A DNA stretch of 64,000 nucleotides from Tetracentron sinense (lineage: Eukaryota; Streptophyta; Magnoliopsida; Trochodendrales; Trochodendraceae), in the NCBI GenBank assembly GCA_015143295.1, contig CM026565.1:26172052-26236051 (forward strand). Reading direction: 5' to 3'. The translations under genes and the position numbers were made by a program. Below, one piece after another: positions 55,257 through 64,000 of the stretch (the first letter of the stretch is position 1; the number at the start of each line of letters is the position of its first letter). The notes under the pieces are model-generated. The model had not been told where the DNA came from. It saw only the letters and a list, made by a program, of their open reading frames with translations, and ran no database searches.

Positions 55257-55759
55257 TTACTTTCATAATGATATGTTCAAATGCAATGTAAGTAACAGCA
55301 ATAATGTTTAAACCACCCACTATTGTACCCATGTCAAGAATGAAGAAAAAAATATAACAAGTAAACAATCAAAGACATAACTTTTTTATTTTTGTCATGG
55401 TAAATCAGTTTTAAATACAATGTAGTCCACATAGAAACTAAACATTGTAATTTACAACAGATTCATCCATATTGATGATAAAAGGGGCACTTGTCACACA
55501 ACGACACTTGAACGGAAGATCTAAGTTTCAATACATGCACATAAACAATGAGCTTGAACATAAACAAACAATATTTAAGTATAACCACCCAAGCATCACA
55601 TGTGTAAAGCCCATTCGCCCACAAGATTATGTACACTTTATTTAGTAAATTATCATCCTCCAACACATAGACATAACCATACTTGCTAGAGTACTCATTC
55701 ATACAATAAATGCAGTCATCCACATAGCCATAAATGCTAATATTAAGAGTCTCATACTC
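55257..55759. other. Unassigned sequence between two transposon relics
   Basis: A minus-strand open stretch of about 100 codons (55463-55771) follows the copia relic. It shows no integrase motif that I recognise. Tyr/Val-rich composition suggests chance. Confidence 0.3.
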
Positions 55760-57215
55760 AAAGCCATTCATGTCTCCCTAAAAACCATCTTTGCTTGTAT
55801 GACTTCCTGTTTTGAAACTCCGTCTATGTTGCTTTCCATAAACACGATACTCACAAAATTTTTTCTCGGAAAAATTAATTGATCGAATGAACTTTCTTTT
55901 CATCAAGATCTCTATCCCCTTCTTACTCATATGTCCAAGCCTTCTATGCCACAATCAAAGATGAACATTATCATTTTCAACCATCATACTAGTCACATCA
56001 TCAAGTATCGAGTTATCTAATAGCTTGTACAAGTTGTCCATTTGAACACCTTTCATGATCACTAGAACCCCCTTTAAGAATTTTAGGACTACACCTTGCC
56101 CGGTGAATTTGCAACCATTTGATTATAAAGTAAACATTGTAATGAAACTCCTTGACATATCGGGTACATGCCGACTCTTTCAAGTATTCTAATTGCCCTA
56201 TCAAACATCTTCAAGCGCACCGAACCAAATCCAATAGTTCTATTTGTTGAATTATTTCTCATCTTTATCGAACTATTTTCACAATGCTCATATGTGCTAA
56301 ACCATGATCTATGTGGCCACATATGTGTAGCACCCGTATCAAGACCAATTTTGGTGAAAACTTGAACTATTACTCACCATGAAGACTTCATAATCAACAA
56401 AACTAGATGTCAACTCTTTAACTTGATTTGCTTCATTCTTTTGACTTATTATCCTTCCTTTCTTTACCCCTTTCATTACTCGAACTAGAACCTAAGTAAT
56501 TTTTCTTTGGACAATCATTTTTAAAGTGTCCACTACCCCACAAATCCAACAACCCTTCTTAGTAACCAGACCCTTTGACTTGGATTGAGGTCTAGATTTA
56601 CTTCTTGAGTGAAATTTAGACAAGTCATCACGATCATTAGACCGCGTCATTGTCATGTGTGCTTCCGGATTCATACTCGATGATCCCTCAATTGTCTTCT
56701 GTCGAATCTCATCGCAAGTAATGCACTACACACCGAATCCATCTCAAGCTTGGTTTGAGCACAACTTAAAGTAGTTAAAATTTCCGTTTTATCTTTCTCT
56801 TTCATCTTCACCCCCAACACTTTCAAGCTCACAAATGACATTATTGAAAGCATTAAAGTGATCGGACAGTCCCCTCTTTCATTCTTGAAGTAAACAATTT
56901 CTTCTCAAGAAAATTTGGTTTGTAATTGACTTGATTTGGTAAAGACCTTCCAACTTTTTCCACAAACCCGCCACCATAGTTTCCCCCGATCATATTAAAC
57001 AATATACAATTTGTCAAGCACAAGCTAATTGTACTCAGTGCCTTTAAATCAATTTCTTCTCATTTCTCATCATCCATAGAAGAAAGCTTCTTCTCCTTCC
57101 CATCCAATGCTTTATGTAACTCTTGTTGAGTCAACAAGTCTCTCATTTTCATTTTCCATAATTCAAAGTTTGTTTTTCTATCAAATTTCTCCACCTCAAA
57201 ATTATAACTTGTCAT
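55760..57215 (-). pseudogene. Ty1/copia (Tork/TNT1-like) gag-protease-integrase N-terminus, degenerate
   Basis: The reading starts at ATG 57215 (MTSYNFEVEKFDRKTNFELW, KMKMRDLLTQQELHKALDGK), the canonical copia gag start. Continuing with frameshifts it shows a gag helix region (..VLGVKMKEKDKTEILTTL..), a decayed zinc knuckle (GCWICGVVDTLKMIV, where CxxC is kept and the His/Cys partners are lost) and protease-adjacent HMWPHRSWFSTYEHC. It ends with the pre-integrase motif LWHRRLGHMSKKGIEILMKR and CEYRVYGKQHRRSF. Stops and frameshifts are frequent. Reverse transcriptase and RNase H were not found to the left, so the element is truncated. Confidence 0.82.
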
Positions 57216-57251
57216 TTTCCTTGATGTAATCCAACATCAAAAAGCCCTAAA

Positions 57252-57700
57252 GTCTTGATATCAATTGTTGGGGAAAATATAATATTCAATTTCCCTAAAG
57301 TTCCCGGATAAATTAAATCACAAATAACACCCACAAAACTACAAACACTATGAGTCTGTGTGAGACAACCTAGTTAAAACAATGGTGAAACATGTGGTTT
57401 TTTTTTTTTTTTTTTTGTTATGCAATTGGAAGTCTACATCTAAGCCTAGCATTTCTCAATTTTCTTTGGTTAGTTGTTATTGTAAGTGAGATGAGTAAGT
57501 CATCATGTTATATTACCCAATGAAAACTTTTATTTTTTATTTTTGGTTGCCATAATTTTTTTCTATTATTAGTGTTAGTGGGATGAGTTATTATTAGTGT
57601 TAGTGGGATGAGTGAACCCTCTTATTATATTACCACATTATTAGGGAAATAATGAAGAAAGATATATCTCATCACAATCCTTAAATAATATTAGACTATG
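57252..57700 (-). mobile_element. Primer-binding site and 5' LTR of the copia relic
   Basis: On the minus strand the LTR end TTTTCCCCAACA (57266-57277) is followed by ATTGATATCAAGAC. This is a two-mismatch version of ATTGGTATCAGAGC, the initiator-Met binding site, just before gag. The outer LTR boundary is not clear. A 22-nt T run is at 57395-57416. Confidence 0.6.
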
Positions 57701-57910
57701 ATAAATTAGTTTGTTTTGATTAAGATTAGATATGACTATACCCTCCAAAAAAAGATTAGATATGATTTTGTTTCAATAGGGTTTCTATCTTGAGATGATG
57801 AAATCTATATATAAATTTTTTTGTGGAGTCATTATAAATAATCCAAGTTATTCAATAAATTAGCTCTTTCACACAAATCAAATAGAAACTTCTACTACTA
57901 CTTTCATTGG
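57701..57910 (+). mobile_element. LTR remnant related to the TRIM family
   Basis: 57790-57905 resembles in inverted orientation the TRIM LTR ends at 17101 and 42991 (GGAGTCATTATAAATAATCC, AAGTTATTCAATAAATT, then TAGAAACTTCT). No second LTR or binding site was seen. Confidence 0.4.
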
Positions 57911-59324
57911 GGTTCCTGCTTATTTGAATGCGGGGCACACCATGAGAAAACATATCCGAAAATGAGATGGACGAGATTGAGATAACACCCACCCTGGTGG
58001 AGGTGTGACCCTAATTAGGAAAGAGGCTTCAAAGAGACAGGAAACTAGAAAGATTCTTATACGTGCCCAAATCTATTGTGTGTAACACCCCGTTACCTGT
58101 ATCTAAGATTTTTATACTCTCCACTTGTTTACTAACAAACAACTAGTCCCTCTCACTTTCTTTTCCAATCAAAAATAAAAAATAAAAAATCTAATGGAAA
58201 CCACAATTTCATAGCGACAGATGCTTTGAGAAAGAAATAAAAATATGAAAAGAAATGGAGAAAGACAGGACACAAACAAAGTTGGAAGCACATCGCCAAT
58301 AACTTAATAACCCATTAACAGCCCCCTCAAATAATAAATACAGGCCCGTTGACTATGTCCACGCATTTCACATAAATCTCATACTAAATTCCCTTAGATA
58401 GGGAAGGGCCAAGTTTGAGATTCTAAGCCTTTTGTAAACGTGTCGGGCTTTAGGTGGGACCTATTTAAAAATCACAAAAATTCAAGCCCAACCCCTAAGC
58501 AGGTACTCATCGCGCGAATGAACCACATCCGCTATCAACAAATAATATTCATGGAATTGCTTATGAAAATTTCTTGGGAAATGTTTGGTGGACCTTGAGA
58601 ATGAACCACATCCACTATCAAAATATAATAGTCATGGAATTGCTTATGAAAATTTCTTGGGAAATATTTCGCGCACCTTCGGCTATCTAGCCAAATGCCA
58701 ATCCTCATTGGTCCACATTCTCCTTTTTAACACCTACTAATTGTGGTTAAGATTCACTCACACCTAAGGTTCATTCAAGTAAAAAAATATTAATATTAAT
58801 TTAGTTAAGCTTAACCGTAGTTAAAAGGAATGGAATGTTAAAAGGGACATGTGGACCGGCATTCGGATAGCGCGGTCCAATAATCAAATTTCTTTACCTG
58901 TCCACACGACCTCCTATTACATGCGCACACTAATTATTTATTATTAAACACTTAACAGTACCTAATAGTGAATTAACATCCTGTCAATAGTTGTAACAGT
59001 ACCAAACAATGAATTAAGATTCAACCAACATGTAGGCATATCAATTGCCTAAAATTAAAAATACATAATAATACAAAAAAAAAGTTGCAATTGAAAACAC
59101 CAAAGCACAAGTCCGAGAGTTCAATACCACTTAAAAAGCCCCTTTAACTATCCTTTAATCCTCCGATTAAGAAGGTTTAACCCTTAGGGTTAAAAAAAAA
59201 TTTGGTTTTTGTAAAATACAATGTTAGAATTTTTTAATCCTAATGGTTAGAAAATCTTAACCACTGTTTAAGAAAATTCTCAGCTTTTGATTTTTTTTTA
59301 AAGAATAGTTTGCTAAGGGGTGTA
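57911..59324. other. Intergenic DNA with a MITE derivative
   Basis: 58685-58875 is a diverged MULE-like MITE with inverted arms GGCTATC..GCCAATCC../..GGACATGTGGACCGGCATTC. A ~65-bp stretch is duplicated at 58540-58605 and 58600-58670 (GAATGAACCACATCC, TATTCATGGAATTGCTTATG). No gene was recognised. Confidence 0.5.
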
Positions 59325-59740
59325 GAGCGGGTCAAGTGGCTGCCTCTGCCTCCAGGGTGGAGGAAGATTAATGTGAATGGTGTTGCAATCTAGAATCTTT
59401 CAGCGGCAAGCATAGGTTTGGTGGCGATGGGAGCAAATAATCTTAGAGACTGATTCGAAGGAAATCTTTGACATTCTTCAAGAACACCGCTGTGGTTCCT
59501 CAGATGGTTTCTTACGTGCTCAAAACCTCTAGAGCTCAGCTTAGTCTTTCACATTCCTTGAGAAATTAGCTCAATTTTGGGAGATGTTCAAACCTTAGTC
59601 TATCCCCTTAGTTCAAGTTTAAGTCCAAGTTCAGTGGATTTGTAGACAAGTAAATTTAGCGGCTCACAATGTCGCACAATATCAGTCTGTGAGATCTTTC
59701 TGGGCCTTCTGAGTTGAGAAGTGTTACTTGTTCTTCCTTG
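59325..59740 (+). pseudogene. RNase H-like C-terminal relic of a LINE-type element
   Basis: With stops and frame changes the plus strand reads VKWLPLPPGWRKINVNGVAI, then ..SIGLVAMGANNLRD.., ..TDSKEIFDILQEHRC.. and QVNLAAHNVAQYQSVRSFWA. This is the order of the plant non-LTR retrotransposon RNase H domain (start W..PP.GW.K.N.DG, middle ..SD...., end ..N..AH.LA..). Catalytic Asp residues are lost or replaced. Confidence 0.5.
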
Positions 59741-60042
59741 GACTATTTGGTCTCTGACTAGTAATATACGTCTCTTTAACAAATAAAAAGGCAAAGTCAT
59801 GAGCAATTGCCCTGTTCAACTTTTGAAAACAAATATCTTTCATCTTATTTTATTTAATAAGATATAATCATTGGACAAATAAACATTTTTAAACTTTTAA
59901 AAATATATATATTATTTAATAGAGCATAGTCATTGGACAAAGAGAACTCTAAACTTTTGATTACAAAATATATTTTTACACTATTTTTACACTATGTTAT
60001 TTAATTATTTAATCAGACATATGACAAGGGGATAGCTGCTTA

Positions 60043-60594
60043 TCTCTACTATAATGAGAGAAGCCCCCCCTGATGATGTCAATTCCCAAATTACCCCCGT
60101 AGCCTAATTTTTGTCAATTCCCAAATTATCATTATATACAAGTCTTACAAATCTTCCTTCATTTAATGTTTTACTTAATTTCTAAACTACCTATTTCTCA
60201 TCTATACTTTACCAAACTACCCATTTCTTAAAAGGTAGCCTATTTTTGATAAATTTTCAAACTATCCCTTTCTCATCTATAATCTATTTAAAGTTATAAA
60301 TTCTCAAACTACCCTTAAGACAAAACCTTGATTTAATATTTTACTTAATTCTCAAACTATCATTTTCTCATCTACACCTTTTGACACTCCTTAACTGTGG
60401 TTAAAATTCACCCACCTCAAACTACCTCTTTCTCATCAATTGCACCCACGGGTTAACACATGTCCTTTTGACACTCCTTAACTGTGGTTAAAATTCATTC
60501 ACCTCTAGGGTTCCCCAGTCGCTCTCCCCTACTCCTTTCTCTCATGTGCATTAGACTGTACACACGTGCAATGCACGTGAGAAATAATACTTAT
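60043..60594. mobile_element. Helitron-like non-autonomous element
   Basis: It starts TCTCTACTATAATGAGAGAA after A. The end region has the hairpin CACGTGCAATGCACGTG followed by AGAAATAATACTT. These match plant Helitron ends, although the final CTAGT is changed. The interior is a series of (TT)CTCAAACTACC(C/T) repeats with GGTTAAAATTCA(C/T)CC blocks, partly duplicated (60370 and 60470). No coding capacity. Confidence 0.6.
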
Positions 60595-60599
60595 AGGAT

Positions 60600-60748
60600 A
60601 TGTATGGACAAATTGAACCCCAAAGTTAATCCTCAAAATAAAAATTGGGAGCTATGCCCCTAAACCCAACATATTTTATATCTGCCTAATCATTTTATAC
60701 AAAATTCATCAGCAATTGTGCCCTCCCCCCCTCCTCGGCTCCGCCCTG
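60600..60748. mobile_element. hAT MITE remnant
   Basis: GGGAGCTATGCCCC(T/C)(A)AACCC is shared with the MITE at 47511-47921 (47850-47875). The right end CTCGGCTCCGCCCTG resembles its terminal repeat. The left end is missing. Confidence 0.45.
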
Positions 60749-60879
60749 GGTAAAGGTTGGGTAAGGAAAAAAAAAACCCTTAACCCTCAAATACCCTTTC
60801 CACTACAACACCTCAGTAATAACCCCCTAGGATTCTTCATGCTACCCCTTCTTAACCTTAGGTTGTTCATGTCACCGTT

Positions 60880-61045
60880 AAATTTAAGACTTTTAGTGGC
60901 GGTTCAAATCCATCGCAAAAAGTCCCTTAACCGTCACGGTGATTTACCAAACCGTCGTTGAATAGCTTGTTGGGGGAAGCCTTTTACGGCAATTCTAACG
61001 GCGGTGCTGTTGTAGATATACTTTTTAGCGGCGGTTTTCTAGACA
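60880..61045. mobile_element. CACTA-like subterminal repeat fragment
   Basis: Several (A)GTGGCGGTT, AACCGTCACGG, TAACGGCGGTG and TAGCGGCGGTTTT boxes resemble the CACTA subterminal array at 25255-26860. No CACTA terminus was found. Confidence 0.4.
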
Positions 61046-61057
61046 TTTTCGAATGGA

Positions 61058-61235
61058 TAAAGCTTTGAGACCCCTTAGGGCCGAGACCGTGCCCTAAGAG
61101 CACGAGATTTCAGGTGGGACCTACCATGTGAAATGGGCCACACCTGAAATCTCGTGCTCTTTAGAGCACGGTCTCGGGGGTCTCATAAGCAAAGTTTAAG
61201 AGCACGGTCTCGGGGGTCTCAGCAGCAAAAAGTCC
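61058..61235. mobile_element. Foldback MITE with GAGACC termini and duplicated right end
   Basis: A long hairpin pairs CCGAGACCGTGC and AGAGCACGAGATTTCAGGTG with the complementary CACCTGAAATCTCGTGCTCT and GCACGGTCTCGG. The right terminus (GAGCACGGTCTCGGGGGTCT) is present twice, at 61163 and 61200. The outer end AGCAAAAAGTCC is the complement of GGACTTT.TGCT at the left end of the MITE at 50427. Confidence 0.7.
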
Positions 61236-61585
61236 TTTTCGAATATGAACATCCAAAAAGCAAATTAGGGTTTTGGCAACAATATTCTTTTACCGTCTGT
61301 CTTTGGAGCTTGGCTTCCCTCTCACACAAGCATTTTGCTTTTTAATTTCATCATAATTATTAATTCATGAAAGATTATGGACGCTCTCACTGAAATAAGA
61401 GACTTAATTTAAAGAGAAAATAATAAAGTAAAAAAGAAAGAAAAAGACTGAAAAGCAAGGACTGAAAGGTCTCGTTGTTAGCTTTAAGCCAAGTCTATGT
61501 AGATACGGCGTCAAACACTACTTAGACCTCCTTATTTTCGTAGACTTGACGACCGTTTAATCCTCATGCTTTCTTCTTCCGTCTA

Positions 61586-61588
<3 letters not shown>

Positions 61589-61617
<29 letters not shown>
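61589..61617. repeat. (CT)n microsatellite
   Basis: An uninterrupted run of about 14 CT units lies 36-64 bp past the bHLH stop codon, as (GA)n in the sense of that gene, so in its probable 3' UTR. Confidence 0.9.
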
Positions 61618-61620
<3 letters not shown>

Positions 61621-61652
61621 CAACCAACAGTCAGTCAAGCAGTACTCCGTCA

Positions 61653-62042
61653 TCACGGCTTGGAAACGGAGGCTCCGTCTTTGACGGAAGTGTCACCTCC
61701 TCCGTTACCCATTGTAGCGGATTGAACGGTGAGGACGGACATGCTCGGTGATGATGGGCCGTCGGCGTTGGAGGCGAGGAGGGGGTTGTTGTGGGTGTGG
61801 GTGTTGGTGTTGGTAGGGTTCCTGGGGTGGCAAGTAGTGGATATGGCGGTAGCCAGAGAGATGGGCATCAGGCACAGCCCTTTGCCTTGCAAGTACTGCA
61901 TCGCAGACCCCATGTCCTCCTCCATCAGCTTAGCCACCTGATGCTCCGTTACTGTCAGAGTGTCGTTACATGACGCCGTCTGTGTCCCGTTACTGCTCCT
62001 TCCCATCCCACTTCCACTCGCCTGGATACAGTCACCACCTCC
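61653..62042 (-). CDS. UNE12/bHLH7-like bHLH transcription factor, C-terminal exon (partial)
   Basis: A single exon of 130 codons including the stop is preceded by a TATAG acceptor (62043-62044). It starts [11 protein letters not shown], continues ..[20 protein letters not shown] and [20 protein letters not shown], then a Thr/Asn/Ser-rich stretch and [14 protein letters not shown], ending SVSKP. This block C-terminal to the helix-loop-helix is characteristic of the UNE12/bHLH7/LRL group (subfamily XI, from family knowledge), nuclear DNA-binding regulators. The basic helix-loop-helix domain itself is not in this window. No plausible preceding exon was seen in the 1.95 kb to the window end, so either a long intron follows or this is a displaced exon. 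The frame is fully open and motif spacing intact, so it looks functional. Confidence 0.82.
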   Translation of the reverse strand, partial: GGGDCIQASGSGMGRSSNGTQTASCNDTLTVTEHQVAKLMEEDMGSAMQYLQGKGLCLMPISLATAISTTCHPRNPTNTNTHTHNNPLLASNADGPSSPSMSVLTVQSATMGNGGGDTSVKDGASVSKP

Positions 62043-62384
62043 CTATAGGACGATAGAGAAAATATTTTAAAACTAAAAGCACTCCTAATAAAGGAGAAAA
62101 AACGATTCGTGACTTCAAGAGATGGGTGCAAAACAGCCAAAATCTTAACCCTAGTTTGCTTCTTCTTTTTTTTTTCCAAATGGGGGTATAAATTCATGGG
62201 TTAATGCTTAACCTAACCCTAAAATATCATTCCCCTCCCAAAGTAAGCTAGGCTTAGAATTTTGATCTTTCTTCATCAACATTGTTAAAAGGAAGAAAGA
62301 AAGAAAAAAAAACAAGGAGCTCCAATGCTTTAGAAGATGGAAAGTAGGTTGTCGTATTCATGGTGGATAGTTTGGAGAAAGAAA
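62043..62384. other. Probable intron of the bHLH gene
   Basis: The region has a pyrimidine tract and acceptor on the minus strand at its left edge. It is AT-rich and contains no recognisable exon. Confidence 0.4.
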
Positions 62385-62562
62385 GGATCACAACCAATTG
62401 CAATTGAATTCAAGAGAACTCAATTGCATATGTGGCACAAGTGAATTGGATGAAGGAAAAAAAATTAAATTTAAATTTCTGTCTTTTTTTTCTCTCATCC
62501 AATCTACCTATGCAACATATGTAATTGAATTGTCTTGAAAACAATTGCAATTGGCTGGATCC
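62385..62562. mobile_element. Foldback MITE with GGATC/GATCC ends
   Basis: The left arm GGATCACAACCAATTGCAAT pairs with the right arm ATTGCAATTGGCTGGATCC. Inward TGAATTCAAGA pairs with TCTTGA.., and CAATTGCATATG with CATATGTAATTG. It is related to the MULE-like family. Confidence 0.65.
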
Positions 62563-62907
62563 TATCCCGTTTGGCGATGGGAGCTCTTTGAAGTTTTATT
62601 TAGGTCACATTACATTTCTAGGGATGCAACTCAGGGAACACTTTTTTCATGCCCAACTCAGTTCTACTCTCAACCCAAAGTGCCTAACTCAAACCTAACC
62701 CAATGACTCATTTCTCAACCCTAAGCTCAATTTGGATTACCTGAATACGCTGATTGGGTTGGGTTTGGGTTGTACTTGTATAATAAAGCTTTATTTTAGC
62801 TAAAATTGTTAACTATAAAAATGTAGTCTTAAACATAATGTTGGATTTTGAGAATTATAAGACAACATTATTCATGTACTATATTTTCCTCATAATTTTA
62901 TATTAAG

Positions 62908-63219
62908 GAGTTCGAATCATAGCCAATCGCGTCGACATGTGTCCCTGTTAACCCCTATTCACTATGGTTAAGATTCTAAGTGTTAGGATTTAATAATCTC
63001 ACCTTTGTTTTAAAAATGAAAAACATTTAACTCTGGTTAGGAAAATTTAACCCTTAGGGTTAATATATTTTCAAGTTTTTTTAAAAAAATCAAGGTTAGA
63101 TTGTTGACCCCTAACGGTTAGTGAATCTTAATAAAATAGGGGTTAACATGGACACGTGTTGACCTGTGGGTGCAATTGAACTCTCCCCGAGTTCAATCAC
63201 AATTGGCTGTGATTCGATC
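62908..63219. mobile_element. MULE-like MITE, 312 bp, with 10-bp target duplication
   Basis: Arms start GAGTTCGAATCATAGCCAAT (left) and, reversed, GATCGAATCACAGCCAATTG (right). TTATATTAAG is repeated perfectly at 62898-62907 and 63220-63229. Target duplications of 9-10 bp point to the Mutator superfamily. The interior is non-coding. Confidence 0.82.
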
Positions 63220-63399
63220 TTATATTAAGAGAGCATTTGAGATATTATGAAGAGACTTACGTGTCTTGAAAAGAAAGATGGAGATTAAAGACTTTCTATT
63301 ATTACTCAATTGAAAATTATTTTAAAAAACTAAAAAAAAAAACAAAACACTGAGATAACTTAAAACTTTAATTCCATATTCAAAGAAATCAAAAATTGC

Positions 63400-63404
<5 letters not shown>

Positions 63405-63441
<37 letters not shown>
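63405..63441. repeat. (TA)n microsatellite
   Basis: An uninterrupted run of about 18 TA units. Confidence 0.95.
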
Positions 63442-63443
<2 letters not shown>

Positions 63444-63546
63444 AAGTTTCACATCTATCCATTTCATTTTCTTTCCACTTTATTTTAATGGAAAGCCAAG
63501 TTTGCTTACAAGAAGTTTGAATGTTTAAAGAGAGGTTTGTTTGATG

Positions 63547-63664
63547 AATAATACTAGCATCACTTTCTTTTGAGACTCACTCTCTTTTTTTTATTGGAAG
63601 ACAATAACACACGTCTTGCTTATAAAGAAAATGAGTTTTAAAGAAAGTGTAGTTAGCATTACCC
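63547..63664. mobile_element. Stowaway/Tourist-size MITE with AGCAT..CACTTTCTTT ends
   Basis: TACTAGCATCACTTTCTTTT at the left pairs with AAAGAAAGTGTAGTTAGCAT at the right. A reverse-complement relative is at 48115-48235. Degenerate relatives lie in intron 2 of both CCR-like genes (about 15020-15100 and 40460-40540). Superfamily is not assigned. Confidence 0.55.
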
Positions 63665-64000
63665 TAGTTTGATATTGTTCTTTTCTTTTCCCTGAAAAAG
63701 CTAAAAGATTTGCTTCTAAGCAAGAGTTTTAAAATTTTATAAAGAAAGAGATGGGTTTGTTTGGATAGTCTATAAATGTTAGAAGTTTAAGTAAGAAATT
63801 TGACAATTTGAGACGGGGTCTTTGAATTTTTGTCATGGTTACATCCCCCTCTCACTCTCTTTCCAATTCGAGATGGGGATCTTTGAATTTTAGTCAGCTT
63901 ACATCTCTAGCTATTTCATTCTCTTTCCTTACTTTTTCTTTTTCCTGGAAATCTAATAGGTTTGCTTAAAAAAATTGCAAATTTAGAGAGAGACAGATGA
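63665..64000. other. Unassigned AT-rich sequence to window end
   Basis: It contains a loosely repeated GAGA(T/C)GGGG(T/A)CTTTGAATTTT..TTACATC pair at 63810 and 63870. No gene was seen. Confidence 0.4.

Noticed and set aside
61729..61973. Plus-strand frames opposite the bHLH exon
   Set aside because: They are antisense shadows of a well-matched conserved exon.

Overview
This is nuclear DNA of a flowering plant, most likely a eudicot. It contains GT-AG introns of 80-570 bp, plant retrotransposon lineages (Tat/Ogre-like, Tekay-like and copia LTR elements, TRIM, CACTA, Helitron, hAT and MULE-type MITEs, an Au-like SINE) and two recognisable plant gene families. The species cannot be read from the sequence. 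The window is transposon-dense. Convincing host genes are two near-identical cinnamoyl-CoA reductase (CCR)-like genes and the last exon of an UNE12/bHLH7-like transcription factor.

Layout. 0-12.4 kb is nested retrotransposon DNA: a truncated LTR (1-2311), a degenerate minus-strand Tat/Ogre-like element (5' LTR 10038-12394, primer-binding site, broken gag at 7457-9047, tandem-repeat spacer) and a solo LTR inside it (3781-6231, target duplication ATCTT). 12.4-20.7 kb is duplication unit 1 and carries CCR-like gene 1 (13386-15575, minus). 20.7-26.9 kb holds a non-autonomous LTR element with a degenerate plant-transposon ORF, its 3' LTR, and an inverted solo copy of the same LTR lying within a CACTA relic. 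26.9-33.1 kb is a degenerate lysine-rich coding relic split by two LTRs. 33.4-34.4 kb is a cluster of three unrelated minisatellites. 34.5-35.6 kb is a broken third CCR relic (exon 5 only). 35.6-51.5 kb is duplication unit 2 with CCR-like gene 2 (38823-41007, minus), expanded by solo LTRs, a SINE, a hAT MITE, a foldback MITE and a second Helitron. 51.5-61.6 kb is repeat-rich intergenic DNA with SINEs, a copia gag-pol relic and an RNase H relic. 61.65-62.04 kb is the bHLH exon, and the rest to the end is MITE-rich sequence.

The two CCR-like genes keep identical five-exon structures and each predicts 327 aa. By my alignment they differ at one residue (147: Tyr in gene 1, Cys in gene 2) against about 17 synonymous changes. 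The duplicated unit includes promoter and flanks, so both copies may be expressed. Their predicted role is reduction of hydroxycinnamoyl-CoA esters to aldehydes at the entry to monolignol synthesis.

The most unusual signals are in the LTRs. Family B LTRs carry 4-7 short hairpins each, with stem sequences that change on both arms together. Family A LTRs share a conserved 19-bp stem-loop but each has its own private tandem arrays. At least five solo LTRs or solo-LTR candidates point to strong LTR-LTR recombination.
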